A stretch of 64,000 nucleotides of DNA from Oscillospiraceae bacterium (lineage in GTDB: Bacteria > Bacillota > Clostridia > Christensenellales > Aristaeellaceae). The notes beneath the pieces were generated by a model. That model saw only the letters and a list, made by a program, of their open reading frames with translations, searched no databases and was not told the origin of the DNA. The position numbers and the translations under genes are program-made. Shown here one piece after another: positions 35,382-44,608 of this stretch. Where the stretch lies: assembly GCA_031269355.1 (NCBI GenBank), contig JAISZG010000013.1:124001-188000 (forward strand), given 5' to 3'. Numbering within the stretch: the stretch's first letter is position 1; each line of letters opens with the position of its first letter.

Positions 35382-36737
35382 TTATACAGTCAGCTGCCCG
35401 TTCTCCGCGTCGATTATCTTGAGTATCTGCAATTCTTTGCCGGTGTTCGCGTCAATGTATATCAGGAATTCGCTGTCCGACCATTTGCCGATAAACTCCC
35501 ACGCGAGCTTCTCACCGCCTGTCAGCGGAATTACGCATAGCCGTTCGTTTGATACCGTCAATCGATCGGACACCATTTCGCGCGCCTGTTCCACGTTCAG
35601 CTGCGGGTCGATCAGCGCGCGCTCGGTATGGTTCATCAGATAGTTGTTCGCTTCCAACCCTACTATCGCGCCGGTATCCATTCGCACCTGCACCTTTACC
35701 AAATCGGGATACAGAAGCACACCTCGCTCGACGCAAGCGAAATTTATTACAGCCAATCCTTCATATTGCTGAAAGTAGCTGGATTCCATCTCTCCATAGC
35801 CGTGCGCCGTCAGAAACGCGAGCGCGCGCTCCACGCAATCCGGAATCATAAGGATTTGTTCGTACTGCCCCTGTTCCGGAATGATCCATAATATCTCCCC
35901 GCCCTGCTGGGTTACGTGCACATTCAGCCGACCGTCCGTCGTATCCACCACAAATCCGTAGCTGGCGACCGGCCCGGACGTATCCGCCGTACGCGCAGCC
36001 GCCTGTACGCGCTCAGCGCCAATAAACGCCACCGCTCTGCGCAGCGCTTCGTCCGCGTCCACCTGCTCGATTCCCAGAGCCTTCGCCTGGCCTTCGTGCT
36101 TGCCGTCCGAGAACGGCCCGTCGTATATAAGCGACGGATATTCCGACGCGTTCTCAGTATCCATAGCGCGCACGAGAGGGGCCTGCTCGTTCGCGTTGGC
36201 GGCGCTCCAATAACTGTCGGGAACGCTGGCAAGCATATCCCGCAATTGATTATTAATAACGGAACAGTGCGCAAGCAAGGCCTCCAGCTGCTGCAGATCC
36301 ATTTCCGAGTAAGGCTGCCCCGCCGCCGCAGCCGCAGTAAGCGTTCGCGCGTAGTCTGACAGCTGATTTACAAACTTGATGCTCGCCTGTATCGGCTCGC
36401 CTTCCAGCGGAAGCTGCGCGAGCGAACCCTGCGCTTCGCCCGCTTGCATCGATATGCGCGAGAGAAGCAGCGCGCCTTCGCCAGGCGTCGCGCTCACCAT
36501 GAACTTGCTAAGATTCGTTTCGACAGATTGTAGCCCGTCTATCAGGCTGTAAAACGCTTGCTGGCGCGTATTCTCAAGCTGGCGCTTCAACTTCTCAGTA
36601 CGCATCGTCTGCCATACGATCAGCGCGATTGCTGCGGCAAGCAATAGTCCAAGAGCGATTGCCGCGTTTCTCCACCCGGATGAATCCCGCTGGCTCGTTC
36701 GTTCAAACTTCCAGCCGCCGCGCGCGTTTGTCGTCAT
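35382..36737 (-). CDS. ypeB: Germination protein YpeB
   Basis: The 451-residue protein has one N-terminal membrane segment (AAIALGLLLAAAIALIVWQTM, about residues 26-46). A long helical region follows (LKRQLENTRQQAFYSLIDGLQSVETNLSK region, about 50-210), then C-terminal PepSY-like repeats (about 220-445). YpeB is made in the forespore and stabilises and localises the cortex-lytic enzyme SleB. It lies 79 bases downstream of sleB, and the gap contains a dispersed GC-rich repeat. GAAGGGAAG precedes the ATG. Confidence 0.93.
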   Translation of the reverse strand: MTTNARGGWKFERTSQRDSSGWRNAAIALGLLLAAAIALIVWQTMRTEKLKRQLENTRQQAFYSLIDGLQSVETNLSKFMVSATPGEGALLLSRISMQAGEAQGSLAQLPLEGEPIQASIKFVNQLSDYARTLTAAAAAGQPYSEMDLQQLEALLAHCSVINNQLRDMLASVPDSYWSAANANEQAPLVRAMDTENASEYPSLIYDGPFSDGKHEGQAKALGIEQVDADEALRRAVAFIGAERVQAAARTADTSGPVASYGFVVDTTDGRLNVHVTQQGGEILWIIPEQGQYEQILMIPDCVERALAFLTAHGYGEMESSYFQQYEGLAVINFACVERGVLLYPDLVKVQVRMDTGAIVGLEANNYLMNHTERALIDPQLNVEQAREMVSDRLTVSNERLCVIPLTGGEKLAWEFIGKWSDSEFLIYIDANTGKELQILKIIDAENGQLTV

Positions 36738-36764
36738 ATTATCTTCCCTTCATTCAGCGCGAGG

Positions 36765-36815
36765 CTTCACGCCCCGCCGCCCCGTGAATTAATTGCAGCT
36801 GCGCCCATACCCGCC
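36765..36815 (+). repeat. Dispersed GC-rich intergenic repeat, copy D (partial)
   Basis: Between sleB and ypeB. It shares GAGGCT, CCCCGCCGCCCCG.GAATTAA and GCGCCCATACCCGC with the other copies but lacks the central ATGGGG block. It ends just before the sleB stop. Confidence 0.55.
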
Positions 36816-36816
36816 G

Positions 36817-37491
36817 CTACACGGCGAACCAATGCTTGCCGATTTGAAGCCGCACGTCTCGCGACCATATCCACGGATTTGTAGCCGTCTGCGGATTAAA
36901 ATAGTACAGCGCGCCGTATGTTGGATCCCAGCCGTTGAGAGCGTCCCTGGCGGCGCGCCATGCGTCCGCGTCGGGAGTCAGATAAAACTGACCGTCCGCC
37001 ACAGCGTCGAACGCGCCCGATTGATATATCACTCCGGCGACGGTATTGGGAAATCCGGAGTTTCGCACGCGGTTCAGCACGACTGCCGCCACCGCCACCT
37101 TGCCCAAATACGGCTCTCCGCGCGCTTCGCCATGTATAATGCGCGCAAGCAGCTCCGTCTCGCTGGATGTATATCCGCCGCTAGCCGCTACGCTGGAGCC
37201 GCTCGAACTGCTCGACAGAGTAACGCCCATCGCGGCGGCCGTCGCGGCGCCGACCACTCCGTCCGCTTTCAATCCGTTCTTTTTCTGGAACGCCACCACC
37301 GCGTTATATGTGCTCTGCCCAAACACGCCGTCAACCGTGCCGGAATAATAGCCCCATTGCTTTAGTTTCTTTTGAATAGCCGTTACTGTCGATCCAGTGG
37401 ATCCCCAGGCGCAAACTGCCGCTTCTGCGCTCGCGCCGAGTATCAGCAGCAGCGCGACCGTCAGCGCCAAATATTTCCCGGTCTTACGCAT
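36817..37491 (-). CDS. sleB: Spore cortex-lytic enzyme SleB
   Basis: The 224-residue protein has a signal peptide ([20 protein letters not shown]). A PG_binding_1 domain follows ([12 protein letters not shown]-like [40 protein letters not shown], about residues 30-90), then a Ser/Gly linker. The C-terminal Hydrolase_2 (SleB/CwlJ) domain has [20 protein letters not shown], with the catalytic glutamate in HGEARGE, and [14 protein letters not shown]. It degrades the spore cortex during germination as a lytic transglycosylase on muramic-delta-lactam peptidoglycan. AGGAGGATACGGC precedes the ATG. It is co-directional with ypeB, its known partner. Confidence 0.95.
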   Translation of the reverse strand: MRKTGKYLALTVALLLILGASAEAAVCAWGSTGSTVTAIQKKLKQWGYYSGTVDGVFGQSTYNAVVAFQKKNGLKADGVVGAATAAAMGVTLSSSSSGSSVAASGGYTSSETELLARIIHGEARGEPYLGKVAVAAVVLNRVRNSGFPNTVAGVIYQSGAFDAVADGQFYLTPDADAWRAARDALNGWDPTYGALYYFNPQTATNPWIWSRDVRLQIGKHWFAV

Positions 37492-37506
37492 GCCGTATCC
37501 TCCTTT

Positions 37507-37561
37507 TAGCGCGGGACTCTGCCCCGCCCCGAATTAAATGGGGCCGAACCCCATACCCGCT
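37507..37561 (+). repeat. Dispersed GC-rich intergenic repeat, copy B
   Basis: Upstream of sleB. It contains GGGACTCTGCCCCGCCCCGA, then ATGGGG, CCCCATACCCGCT. It is related to copies A, C and D, and its ATGGGG and CCCCAT blocks can pair. Confidence 0.7.
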
Positions 37562-37626
37562 TTGCAAGTTCGTTTCCAGTTTTCGCAGAACGATGGAAAT
37601 TTATCCGTTCGGCAAATCATTCCAGT

Positions 37627-37693
37627 TAAGCGGAGGCTCTGCCCCCGACGCCCCCGAACGAGACATGGCTTTTGCCATCGCCCCGTACCCGCA
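37627..37693 (+). repeat. Dispersed GC-rich intergenic repeat, copy C
   Basis: About 65 bases after copy B, between spoIIR and sleB. It contains GGAGGCTCTGCCCCCGACG, CCCCCGAACGA, ATGGC...GCCAT, CGCCCCGTACCCGC. The central ATGGC/GCCAT has compensatory differences relative to copy B, as expected for a conserved hairpin. Confidence 0.7.
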
Positions 37694-37758
37694 CACTCTC
37701 TGCGAATAATGCGGACGCTTCCGCCTTCGACAGATTTCATTCAATATAACGCGAACCG

Positions 37759-38568
37759 CTAACCGAATATCTCGCGCAGCCATTCCAGTACCACGCTTTT
37801 AAACAAAGGCTTACATTTCAGCCGATCTGTATGGTCTGTAAACGCGTCGTCCGGATTACTTATTAATATCGAAGGCCTGGACGGCGACCGCCGCACGGTT
37901 TGTATATTATATTCCCCTACCTCCGGCAGACGCGCTGAAAAAACCAGCTCCGCGCGCTGCGTCTCTCCGCGCTGTTCTTGATTCGCCTGCGTTTGAACGG
38001 CGGCTTGCGCGGCGTCCAGCGTATCCGGAGTTAGAAGGCACAGCGGCGGGTACATCACGCACCACCAATTCCGACCGCTTGCGCTGCCGATACGCACAAT
38101 CAATGCATCGTATGATCCGGCGGGAAGCGTCATACCTGCATATTCGCGATCCGGGAACGACTCGCGCGCGAATGTCACCGATACGTCTCCCGCAAAGCCG
38201 CCCGTCCGAGCCGCGTCCGACGCCACGCGCTCCATCGCGGGCAAAAGCTCTGGAATCGATTCCCTTGCGCTGTTTGCGTCCACGCTTGATAACCGCCGCG
38301 CGAAAGCATCGAGAAGCGCGTCGCGAACGGCAAGCTTCAACAGCTGCGCGTCTGGCTCGTCGCTGTCCGCTATCACGTGCAAACGGATTATATCCCCGCT
38401 CGCGATCGCCTGTTCTAATCGGTCGCGTTCGTTTTCAAATTCATCTAGTTTATTAAATATATTAAATATATTTAAATGAAAATCCGCTTTTGTGAAACCA
38501 TAGGCGGCAACGACAAAAACCGCCGCCGTCATAATCCCCGCCATCAATCTGCGCATAAAAGGTCGCAT
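37759..38568 (-). CDS. spoIIR: Stage II sporulation protein R
   Basis: The 269-residue protein has an N-terminal membrane/signal segment (LMAGIMTAAVFVVAAYGF). It then shows the family motif IIRLHVIADSDEPDAQLLKLAVRDALL (here about residues 60-86), the YDALIVRIGSASGRNWWCVMYPPLC segment and the ELVFSARLPEVGEY region. SpoIIR is secreted from the forespore and triggers SpoIIGA to process pro-sigma-E in the mother cell. The start at 38568 follows GGGAGGAATAACG; a longer frame lacks a site. It is sigma-F-dependent in Bacillus. A possible GCATA -35 element lies upstream but the -10 is poor. Confidence 0.93.
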   Translation of the reverse strand: MRPFMRRLMAGIMTAAVFVVAAYGFTKADFHLNIFNIFNKLDEFENERDRLEQAIASGDIIRLHVIADSDEPDAQLLKLAVRDALLDAFARRLSSVDANSARESIPELLPAMERVASDAARTGGFAGDVSVTFARESFPDREYAGMTLPAGSYDALIVRIGSASGRNWWCVMYPPLCLLTPDTLDAAQAAVQTQANQEQRGETQRAELVFSARLPEVGEYNIQTVRRSPSRPSILISNPDDAFTDHTDRLKCKPLFKSVVLEWLREIFG

Positions 38569-38728
38569 CGTTATTCCTCCCGCCGCAACATATATACAGT
38601 GTGGTTCACAAAGCGAGTTTATATGCGTCATTCGCGCAGTTTTCATCCGACCGACGCATTATCCAAACCGCGCCGCATACGATTGTACGAACATCTTCTG
38701 CGGGAAAACGCATATCGGGAGGACGCCT

Positions 38729-39823
38729 ATGTTGAAGAAACTCACAGCGCTCGGTTGCGTCGCGTTGACCGTGTTTTTGCTTTGGCGCATGCCTTCGCTG
38801 ATATCCGGTTATCCGGTCAACCGCGACGGGCTGATACGCCGGAAAAGCTGGGAAGGCGTGCTTCGCGTATGGATTTGCCAGGATTGGAGTTCTACGCTGC
38901 CGGCATGGCTTTCCAGGCAAATCACCGCGTTTGAAAAGGAGCACAAGGGCGTTCATGTGCGGGTGCAGAAGGTTGCGCCCGGCGCATGGGAAAACGAGGC
39001 GTCGGTACCCCCGGATATTCTGCTGTTCTCGCCGGGCATGCTGAGCGCTCCGCAGGATATATTGATTCCATTTGCGCCCTCTGAGGAATTTTTACCTGAG
39101 ACGCTTCGTTCCGGCCGCTGGATGGGCGAACAATACGCGCTGCCGGTCGCCCTGGGCGGATACGCAGTGCTATTCAACGAGGGCTTATTTCCGCCCGGCG
39201 TCGCTCTGATAGATCCGCAGCCTATAAAGAAGCAGCAGCGATACGCGCTTAACGTAGCCAGGGGCGGCGCGCTTGCTGCGCTTATCGGCTGGGACGAGGG
39301 AGTGCGAGCGGCGCGCACGCTTCGAATGCCGGAGGAATTCGGAACCTCCACTTCCGATCAGGCATACGCGGCGTTTGTAGCGGGAAACGTCGGCGCGCTT
39401 GTTTGTTCGATAGATCACGCGCGAAAATTCGCCGCGCGAGAAGCGGCGGGCAAGGGATTTGCTTATCGAATCGAAACTCCGCTTTCCGGATTTTGCGACC
39501 AGATAGCAATGATTGGCCGAATCCGCCGCGATACGAACGACGGACGCTCCGACATGGCCAACGAATTCGTTTGGTTTGTCACAGGCAAAGCGGCGCAGGA
39601 CACGCTGGCTAACTTTGGTTTGCTGCCGGTTCGCACCGACGCCGCCGAACCGTCCGCAGTTACTCCCGCGTTGGCGGCGCTGTATAATCGTTATAAAACG
39701 CAGCTTATTACGCCAAACGCGTACGGCTGGTCCGCCGTAAAGGACACGTTCTTCGATCAGTCGCTGTACGCGCTTATGAGCGACGTCGGCGCGATTCACG
39801 ATACGATCGAACAAATAAGATGA
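38729..39823 (+). CDS. Membrane-anchored extracellular solute-binding protein (family 1 type)
   Basis: The 364-residue protein has an N-terminal membrane anchor (LTALGCVALTVFLLWRMPSL). It then has a periplasmic-binding fold of the sugar-type family: VLRVWICQDWSSTLPAWLSRQI, ITAFEKEHKGVHVRVQ, PPDILLFSPGM and YALPVALGGYAVLFNEGLF. It lacks a lipobox and adjacent transporter genes and is shorter than typical sugar-binding proteins (about 420). CGGGAGGACGCCT precedes the ATG. It is divergent from spoIIR and shares a 160-base upstream region. A sporulation-linked role is possible but only inferred from position. Confidence 0.8.
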   Translation: MLKKLTALGCVALTVFLLWRMPSLISGYPVNRDGLIRRKSWEGVLRVWICQDWSSTLPAWLSRQITAFEKEHKGVHVRVQKVAPGAWENEASVPPDILLFSPGMLSAPQDILIPFAPSEEFLPETLRSGRWMGEQYALPVALGGYAVLFNEGLFPPGVALIDPQPIKKQQRYALNVARGGALAALIGWDEGVRAARTLRMPEEFGTSTSDQAYAAFVAGNVGALVCSIDHARKFAAREAAGKGFAYRIETPLSGFCDQIAMIGRIRRDTNDGRSDMANEFVWFVTGKAAQDTLANFGLLPVRTDAAEPSAVTPALAALYNRYKTQLITPNAYGWSAVKDTFFDQSLYALMSDVGAIHDTIEQIR

Positions 39824-39848
39824 TATCGTAGGTGGATATAATTTTTAT

Positions 39849-39873
39849 GGCCGCGCCTGTGTGTAACGCGGCC
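39849..39873 (+). terminator. Possible terminator after the orphan solute-binding protein
   Basis: 7-bp GC stem (GGCCGCG with its complement), 11-base loop, weak downstream T content. Confidence 0.45.
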
Positions 39874-39932
39874 GTATTAATCCGCATATATATAGGGAGG
39901 AGCGACTCATCAACCATTCGGGGAGATGACCA

Positions 39933-41234
39933 ATGAAAATATGCGATGACGAATTGTATGCGCATGGCGAGGCATCGACAGATTATGCCGACGACGGCGA
40001 TTCAGCCGAGCAATATGCCGCCGCCGACGAATCTTCGGAAGCGTCGGATGTATCCGGCACGGCCGACATGTCTTTCGAAACGTATGCCAACAGCGAGGCA
40101 TCTCTCGCTTCCGAGCTGGCCAGCCAGCGCGCCAACGCCAATCCTGATATAACCATAAGAATAACTCGCGATATAAAACTGACTCGCGCAATTCGAATAT
40201 CACCCCTTCCTGCCGGCGGACGCGTATATATCCGCTCAAACAATAATGGCCCCTTCACTATATCGCACGCGGACGACTACGACGGTCCGCTTTTTATAAT
40301 AAGGCGTTTCGCCTCGGCCGTGTTTTCAAATATTATTTTTGACGGCGGATCGCTTAGCGGCAAAGCGAATAAAAATGCGCTGCTCGTAAGCGGCGGCAAT
40401 CTTCTGCTTGAGGAAGGCGCCGTCGCGCAAAACAACGACAATCAATCCGATATCAACGGCGGCGGCGTGATCGCCTACGACGGTACGCTTTGGATCCGAG
40501 GCGCCTACGTTTATAATAACAAAACCATCGGTGACGGCGGCGGCGCGTATATTGTCGGAAAAACGAACGTGTATCTGAGCGGCGCGCGAATTGCTGAAAA
40601 CGAAGCTGAAAATGGCGGCGGCGTATACCTGGACAAGGATGTTCGCTTCATCGCCAACGACAATGGCGACGTCTCCGAATTTAGCGAGAACCGTGCCGAT
40701 AAAGGCTACGCAATGTACTTCGTGCGCAATGCGTGGAATGCGAATCTCGATTTGGATCCGCTGTTTTTTAATGGCAATCATAGCAGAGTACCGGAGAATA
40801 TCGTTACCGCCTCCGATATAATCGGCCCAAGCGCGGCGGACGCGTCTGTGCGCGGAGGCGAGCATAAGGGAACCATTTATATTGAAATCGCGCAGAGCGA
40901 AGCGGAAGACCCGCAGCAGCCCGTTCCCAATCCTCCGCCTTATCCGCAGCCGCCGCCATGGCAGCCGCAGCCGCCGGATCAACCGCCCCATCCAAGTCAG
41001 CAGCAAGTTCTGGTGAAATTTAACAGCGGCGGTGGAACTCCCGTAAAATCGGAGAGCATCGCGGTTGGAGAAAGAGTAAGCGAGCCTTATCCTCCCAGCA
41101 GGAACTGCGATATATTCGCGGGTTGGACGACCGATGCCACCGGAAAGAATATGTGGCATTTTTCAAACCCCGTTCCTGCGGACATGACTCTATACGCGAA
41201 TTGGATTGCACGCGCATGTCCGCCTCGACGCTGA
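39933..41234 (+). CDS. Beta-helix surface-type protein with a Listeria-Bacteroides repeat and no signal peptide
   Basis: The 433-residue protein starts with an acidic/Ala/Ser-rich region (about residues 1-70) and then a right-handed beta-helix-like section (about 70-310). That section has NNGPFTISHADDYDGPLF and repeated GGG turns (SDINGGGVIAYDG, GDGGGAYIVG, ENGGGVYLDK). A Pro/Gln-rich linker (about 325-355) and one Listeria-Bacteroides repeat (VLVKFNSGGGTPV to FAGWTTDATGKNMWHFSNPV, ending YANW) close the protein. These modules are typical of surface adhesins, yet no signal peptide is visible after the well-sited ATG (GGGGAGATGACCA). A mother-cell-made spore surface protein would not need one (inference). 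Confidence 0.8.
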   Translation: MKICDDELYAHGEASTDYADDGDSAEQYAAADESSEASDVSGTADMSFETYANSEASLASELASQRANANPDITIRITRDIKLTRAIRISPLPAGGRVYIRSNNNGPFTISHADDYDGPLFIIRRFASAVFSNIIFDGGSLSGKANKNALLVSGGNLLLEEGAVAQNNDNQSDINGGGVIAYDGTLWIRGAYVYNNKTIGDGGGAYIVGKTNVYLSGARIAENEAENGGGVYLDKDVRFIANDNGDVSEFSENRADKGYAMYFVRNAWNANLDLDPLFFNGNHSRVPENIVTASDIIGPSAADASVRGGEHKGTIYIEIAQSEAEDPQQPVPNPPPYPQPPPWQPQPPDQPPHPSQQQVLVKFNSGGGTPVKSESIAVGERVSEPYPPSRNCDIFAGWTTDATGKNMWHFSNPVPADMTLYANWIARACPPRR

Positions 41235-41370
41235 TATTGCACGCTCCCTAGCCGACGACCACAATTCAGACGGCCTGCCCGTGAAAGCGCACCGGTTTAA
41301 ACGAACGGCGGCGCGGTGATTGAGCGAGCGATTAATCTCAAAATTCAAATCGAAAAGGAGAATCTTTGTT

Positions 41371-41730
41371 ATGGTAATTCATGTATATAGAAGCCTAAAG
41401 AAAAATCCGAAAAGCAATACGGTAAAATCCGCAGCAGCGCTGGCCGCAAAGAAATCGGCCGCCGCAAAAAAAGCAAAAGCGGCTAAGACGGCCAAAACGG
41501 TAAAGACTGTTAAGGCGGTAAAGACGGCCAAAACGGCGAAGATAGCCAAGACGGCGAAAAAACCGTTGAGCGCGTCCGCAGTGAAAAAGGCGGCTGTAAA
41601 ATCAACCGTCAAACCGACCTCGGCGACGAAAAAAATCAGACGCAATAATACGGTCATCACGCGCACGGATCGCATATTCCGCGTAAAAGAGCGGGTCGTG
41701 ATCAATATCAAGATAGTAAAGCCCGTATGA
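41371..41730 (+). CDS. Lys/Ala-rich repetitive basic protein
   Basis: The 119-residue protein is made largely of Lys, Ala, Thr and Val. The middle holds degenerate repeats of the type KTAKT/KTVKAV/KTAKIA, resembling the C-terminal tail of histone H1. The ends are different: MVIHVYRSLKKNPKSN at the start and a patterned strand-like tail (TRTDRIFRVKERVVINIKIV). AAGGAG lies 10 bases before the ATG at 41371; an upstream in-frame start has no such site. It could bind DNA, or be a lysine donor for cross-linking in a spore layer like some coat proteins. Neither is shown. It sits between two surface-type genes. Confidence 0.7.
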   Translation: MVIHVYRSLKKNPKSNTVKSAAALAAKKSAAAKKAKAAKTAKTVKTVKAVKTAKTAKIAKTAKKPLSASAVKKAAVKSTVKPTSATKKIRRNNTVITRTDRIFRVKERVVINIKIVKPV

Positions 41731-41785
41731 TCCCGGCGCGCAGGGTGGGACACAAAGGTGAGGGATGCGCGATATGGGGGATTGT

Positions 41786-42442
41786 ATGATGATTGCAAAA
41801 CAAACGGCAAGCGCTTCTTCAGCGGCGCGGGTCGCGGCGGCGCTGGCGCGTCAGCAGCGAACGGCGGCCGCGCAGGAAGCGAGAGCCGCAAGAGCGGCGC
41901 GAATAGAAGCATACAATAAAGCGCGGCGCGAAGCGCAAGCTAAACACGCAGCGGCAAAAAAGGCGACCGCGAAAGGCTCGGTCAACCCCGTGCACAACGC
42001 CAGCCTTGCCGCGCATTCTATACCTGCGGCACCGCGAGCGCTGCGGGCACCGCTAGCTTTTCCACCGGCGCGTCCGGAGGATCGATATATTTATATTAAG
42101 AGCGCCGGAGCAAGCGTACGCGGCGGATCGTTTTTGCCGCTAGAAAGCACGGCCAAATCCGGCGGCATTTCCGTGAGCGAAAACGCCGTTAAAATAAAGG
42201 ACAGCGGTTTTTACTACGTCTCGTGGAGCGTTTATACGTCCAACGCGAGCGGAGAGGGCATGCTGTACCTGGCGCTGGAGGATATAGATATCGAACTGGA
42301 GAAGCTGAACGGTTCAAGGAAAAACAGCGACTCGCGGGTTATATGGTTCGACGCGGGCTCAACAGTACGGTTGGGCGTGCATGACGCGTTGAACAGCACA
42401 ACGGTTGACGGCGTCGATCTGTTGATTATCCATATGGGATGA
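41786..42442 (+). CDS. Ala-rich protein with a C-terminal C1q/BclA-like domain
   Basis: About 218 residues. The first 75 are Ala/Arg/Lys-rich and helical (AARVAAALARQQRTAAAQEA). The last 125 look like a TNF/C1q jelly-roll as found at the C-terminus of exosporium filament proteins: FLPLESTAKSGGISVS, IKDSGFYYVSWSVYTSNAS, LEDIDIELEKLNGS, WFDAGSTVRLGVHDALN, DLLIIHMG. No signal peptide or collagen repeat is seen. The start is uncertain: ATGs at 41765, 41774, 41786 and 41789 are possible, and GGGGGA favours 41786/41789. A spore-surface role is inferred from the fold and neighbours. Confidence 0.7.
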   Translation: MMIAKQTASASSAARVAAALARQQRTAAAQEARAARAARIEAYNKARREAQAKHAAAKKATAKGSVNPVHNASLAAHSIPAAPRALRAPLAFPPARPEDRYIYIKSAGASVRGGSFLPLESTAKSGGISVSENAVKIKDSGFYYVSWSVYTSNASGEGMLYLALEDIDIELEKLNGSRKNSDSRVIWFDAGSTVRLGVHDALNSTTVDGVDLLIIHMG

Positions 42443-42458
42443 TAACCGATCGCGCGAG

Positions 42459-42475
42459 GGCGGCATATCGCCGCC
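42459..42475. terminator. Short GC hairpin between convergent genes
   Basis: GGCGGC with its complement and a 5-base loop, between the C1q-like gene and the beta-helix gene. There is no clear T-tract. Confidence 0.4.
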
Positions 42476-42519
42476 TTACGTAACGGATATCCTGCCGCCC
42501 ATATATCGAATACAATCGC

Positions 42520-44562
42520 TCATTCAACCAGCCGCAATTCGCTCGTCCACGGCACGAATCCGATCGCATGCGCGGGAGAAGCCTCGTCTAATGTAAAGTC
42601 CGCGTTCCCCGCGTCTAAGAACAATGGATCGTCCACCAGCGAGTTTTTATCGAACCCATAGCGTTGAAGCGTTTCATACAGCGCACCCAGAGAACCCGAC
42701 GGATCCCAGAATAGATTTCGCTCCGCGACAATCATATCCGACTGGGTAGCGCCAAAAAGCGTCGCGCCATCCCCGATAATCAAATTGGACTGCAGTTTTA
42801 TCGCGGGTTCGCTCTCCTTCGTATGCACCTCGACCTGACCGCCTTCGTTATACGCGATGATATTGTTCACCGCCGTATTATCGCGCCCATAGTTGATGAA
42901 CAATCCCTGCGAACCGCAACTGTACACGATATTCTGCCGGATCGTAATATCGGACGCGCCTTCGTCAAGATATAGCCCCCACCCTCCGTATCCGTCGCCG
43001 TACGCGTCGTCCGCCATCGAGCGCACGTCGTGGATTATGTTTCTCTCCACCACCGTGCCGCTCTGCTTGCCCAATAGGTAGATGCCTCCCATATCCGATA
43101 ATCGCCCCTGCCCGATATCGTATATAATATTATCCGAGATCGTAAGCTTCCTCGTCGCGCTATATTGGTATCCCCAAACCCATCCCGCCGAAATCGCGCT
43201 GTAATAGCCATCGTGAATTTCGTTATGACTGATTATGCTATCGGCGACATGCACCAGCAGTATGCCGACCGCGTTGTTATTATTGCGCCCATACCTGCTT
43301 ATATCGTTGCCCGACAGATCGAGCCGTTCAGTGCGGCGCGCGTCTTCGGCCAAATTGACGCCGTGCGCGAATATCGCGTTCGCGCCGACGCCTCGAAATC
43401 GGCAATCGACGACCGCGCTGTCCGTTACTCCCTGATATAATTTAAGCGCGGTGCCGCCCAACCGCTCGAACGCGCATTGCTCAAACCTCAGCCATGTACT
43501 CGCGGCGGCGAAAATCGCCGATTCCGTATCGTAAGCGGCCTGCGGAAAATCAGGCGTTTCACCTATTGAAGAATCCGTGCCCGTAAACGATATACCGCGG
43601 AAAGTCAAGCGAGAGCTGTTCTCTATAGTAAGGATGCGTTCTATGCCGCCCGCCCACAGCGTAAATCCGTCGATCGATTGCCCCTCCTCGGGCACATAGT
43701 ATAGCGTTCCTTCAAGGCGATCCAGATACCATTCGCCAGGCAGCGATAGAGCTTCGCGCATATTCTCCAGCCAATATCGGTCGCCCGGCCAAACCGTTAA
43801 GCTGGTCTGCCTGGATAGTTCGATGCGCCCGGATATGGAATCAAACGCGGCCAAATAAGCGGATTCATCCTTCCATAAATGAAGCATACGAACGATGATG
43901 TCCTTAGGATTATATACATTATTTAAATCTATTAACATATCATCATTCGCGAAGAACGCGCGAAAGCCGTTATTGTTCGCAACCTCTCCGGATTGCTTGA
44001 ACGTCAGCCGATCCGCGTCCCCATATATCGCGAAGCGCGCGCGAAAGTACGATCCTTCATCGGGAGTGCGCGCGCAGGTAAGCGCGCCCTCAGAGTTATA
44101 TACGGCGTTAAAGTCGCGCTGTGCCAGCAGCGCGCCTACGTCCGCCGCCCATACGGATATACCGTTAAGCTGCGTTTCATAGAAATTTGTGATAGCGCGG
44201 CTTGCGTCCAGCACAGGCGTTTCTCCAGGGTATGCGGCGAACAAAACATTGTTGCGCCCGTGCGCGTCAAGCGTTATCGTTTCCGTAACGGGATACCTCC
44301 CGCCGCGCAGCCAAACCGTTATCCTCCCGTCCGCGCGGATTGATTCCAAACGATCCGCCGCCTCTTGCAGCGTTCGCAGCGGGCTGTCGATCATCCCCGC
44401 GTTCGAATCGTCGCCGTTTGGCGATACGAACAAATCATGAGCGCCGATGGCCACAGCGGCTTCGACAATCGAGCCCGCCTCCGCTGGTACTATCGCGGCG
44501 CACCATGACAAAAACAAAACGGCCAGGCAGGAAACAACGCGGCGGCAGTCGAATCGTTGCAT
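42520..44562 (-). CDS. Secreted right-handed beta-helix protein (pectate-lyase-like fold)
   Basis: The 680-residue protein has a signal peptide ([21 protein letters not shown]). An opening typical of DUF1565/beta-helix carbohydrate-active proteins follows: [27 protein letters not shown]. Many helix coils come next, including [67 protein letters not shown] and [11 protein letters not shown]. Such folds are usually polysaccharide lyases, glycosidases or epimerases acting outside the cell; the substrate is unknown. The start at 44562 follows GTGGAG; an ATG 9 codons earlier has no site. It is divergent from the ThuA-like gene. Confidence 0.85.
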   Translation of the reverse strand: MQRFDCRRVVSCLAVLFLSWCAAIVPAEAGSIVEAAVAIGAHDLFVSPNGDDSNAGMIDSPLRTLQEAADRLESIRADGRITVWLRGGRYPVTETITLDAHGRNNVLFAAYPGETPVLDASRAITNFYETQLNGISVWAADVGALLAQRDFNAVYNSEGALTCARTPDEGSYFRARFAIYGDADRLTFKQSGEVANNNGFRAFFANDDMLIDLNNVYNPKDIIVRMLHLWKDESAYLAAFDSISGRIELSRQTSLTVWPGDRYWLENMREALSLPGEWYLDRLEGTLYYVPEEGQSIDGFTLWAGGIERILTIENSSRLTFRGISFTGTDSSIGETPDFPQAAYDTESAIFAAASTWLRFEQCAFERLGGTALKLYQGVTDSAVVDCRFRGVGANAIFAHGVNLAEDARRTERLDLSGNDISRYGRNNNNAVGILLVHVADSIISHNEIHDGYYSAISAGWVWGYQYSATRKLTISDNIIYDIGQGRLSDMGGIYLLGKQSGTVVERNIIHDVRSMADDAYGDGYGGWGLYLDEGASDITIRQNIVYSCGSQGLFINYGRDNTAVNNIIAYNEGGQVEVHTKESEPAIKLQSNLIIGDGATLFGATQSDMIVAERNLFWDPSGSLGALYETLQRYGFDKNSLVDDPLFLDAGNADFTLDEASPAHAIGFVPWTSELRLVE

Positions 44563-44608
44563 ATATTGCTCCACTTTTGCTCCATTCATATTGCGAAGGA
44601 GGAAATTT

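Noticed and set aside
37534-37783. Short frames on both strands between sleB and spoIIR
   Set aside because: They read through the two GC-rich repeats and have no ribosome sites.
38569-38728. Sigma-F promoter for spoIIR
   Set aside because: A GCATA box is present, but the element 15 bases downstream lacks the GG of the sigma-F -10 consensus, so I do not call it.
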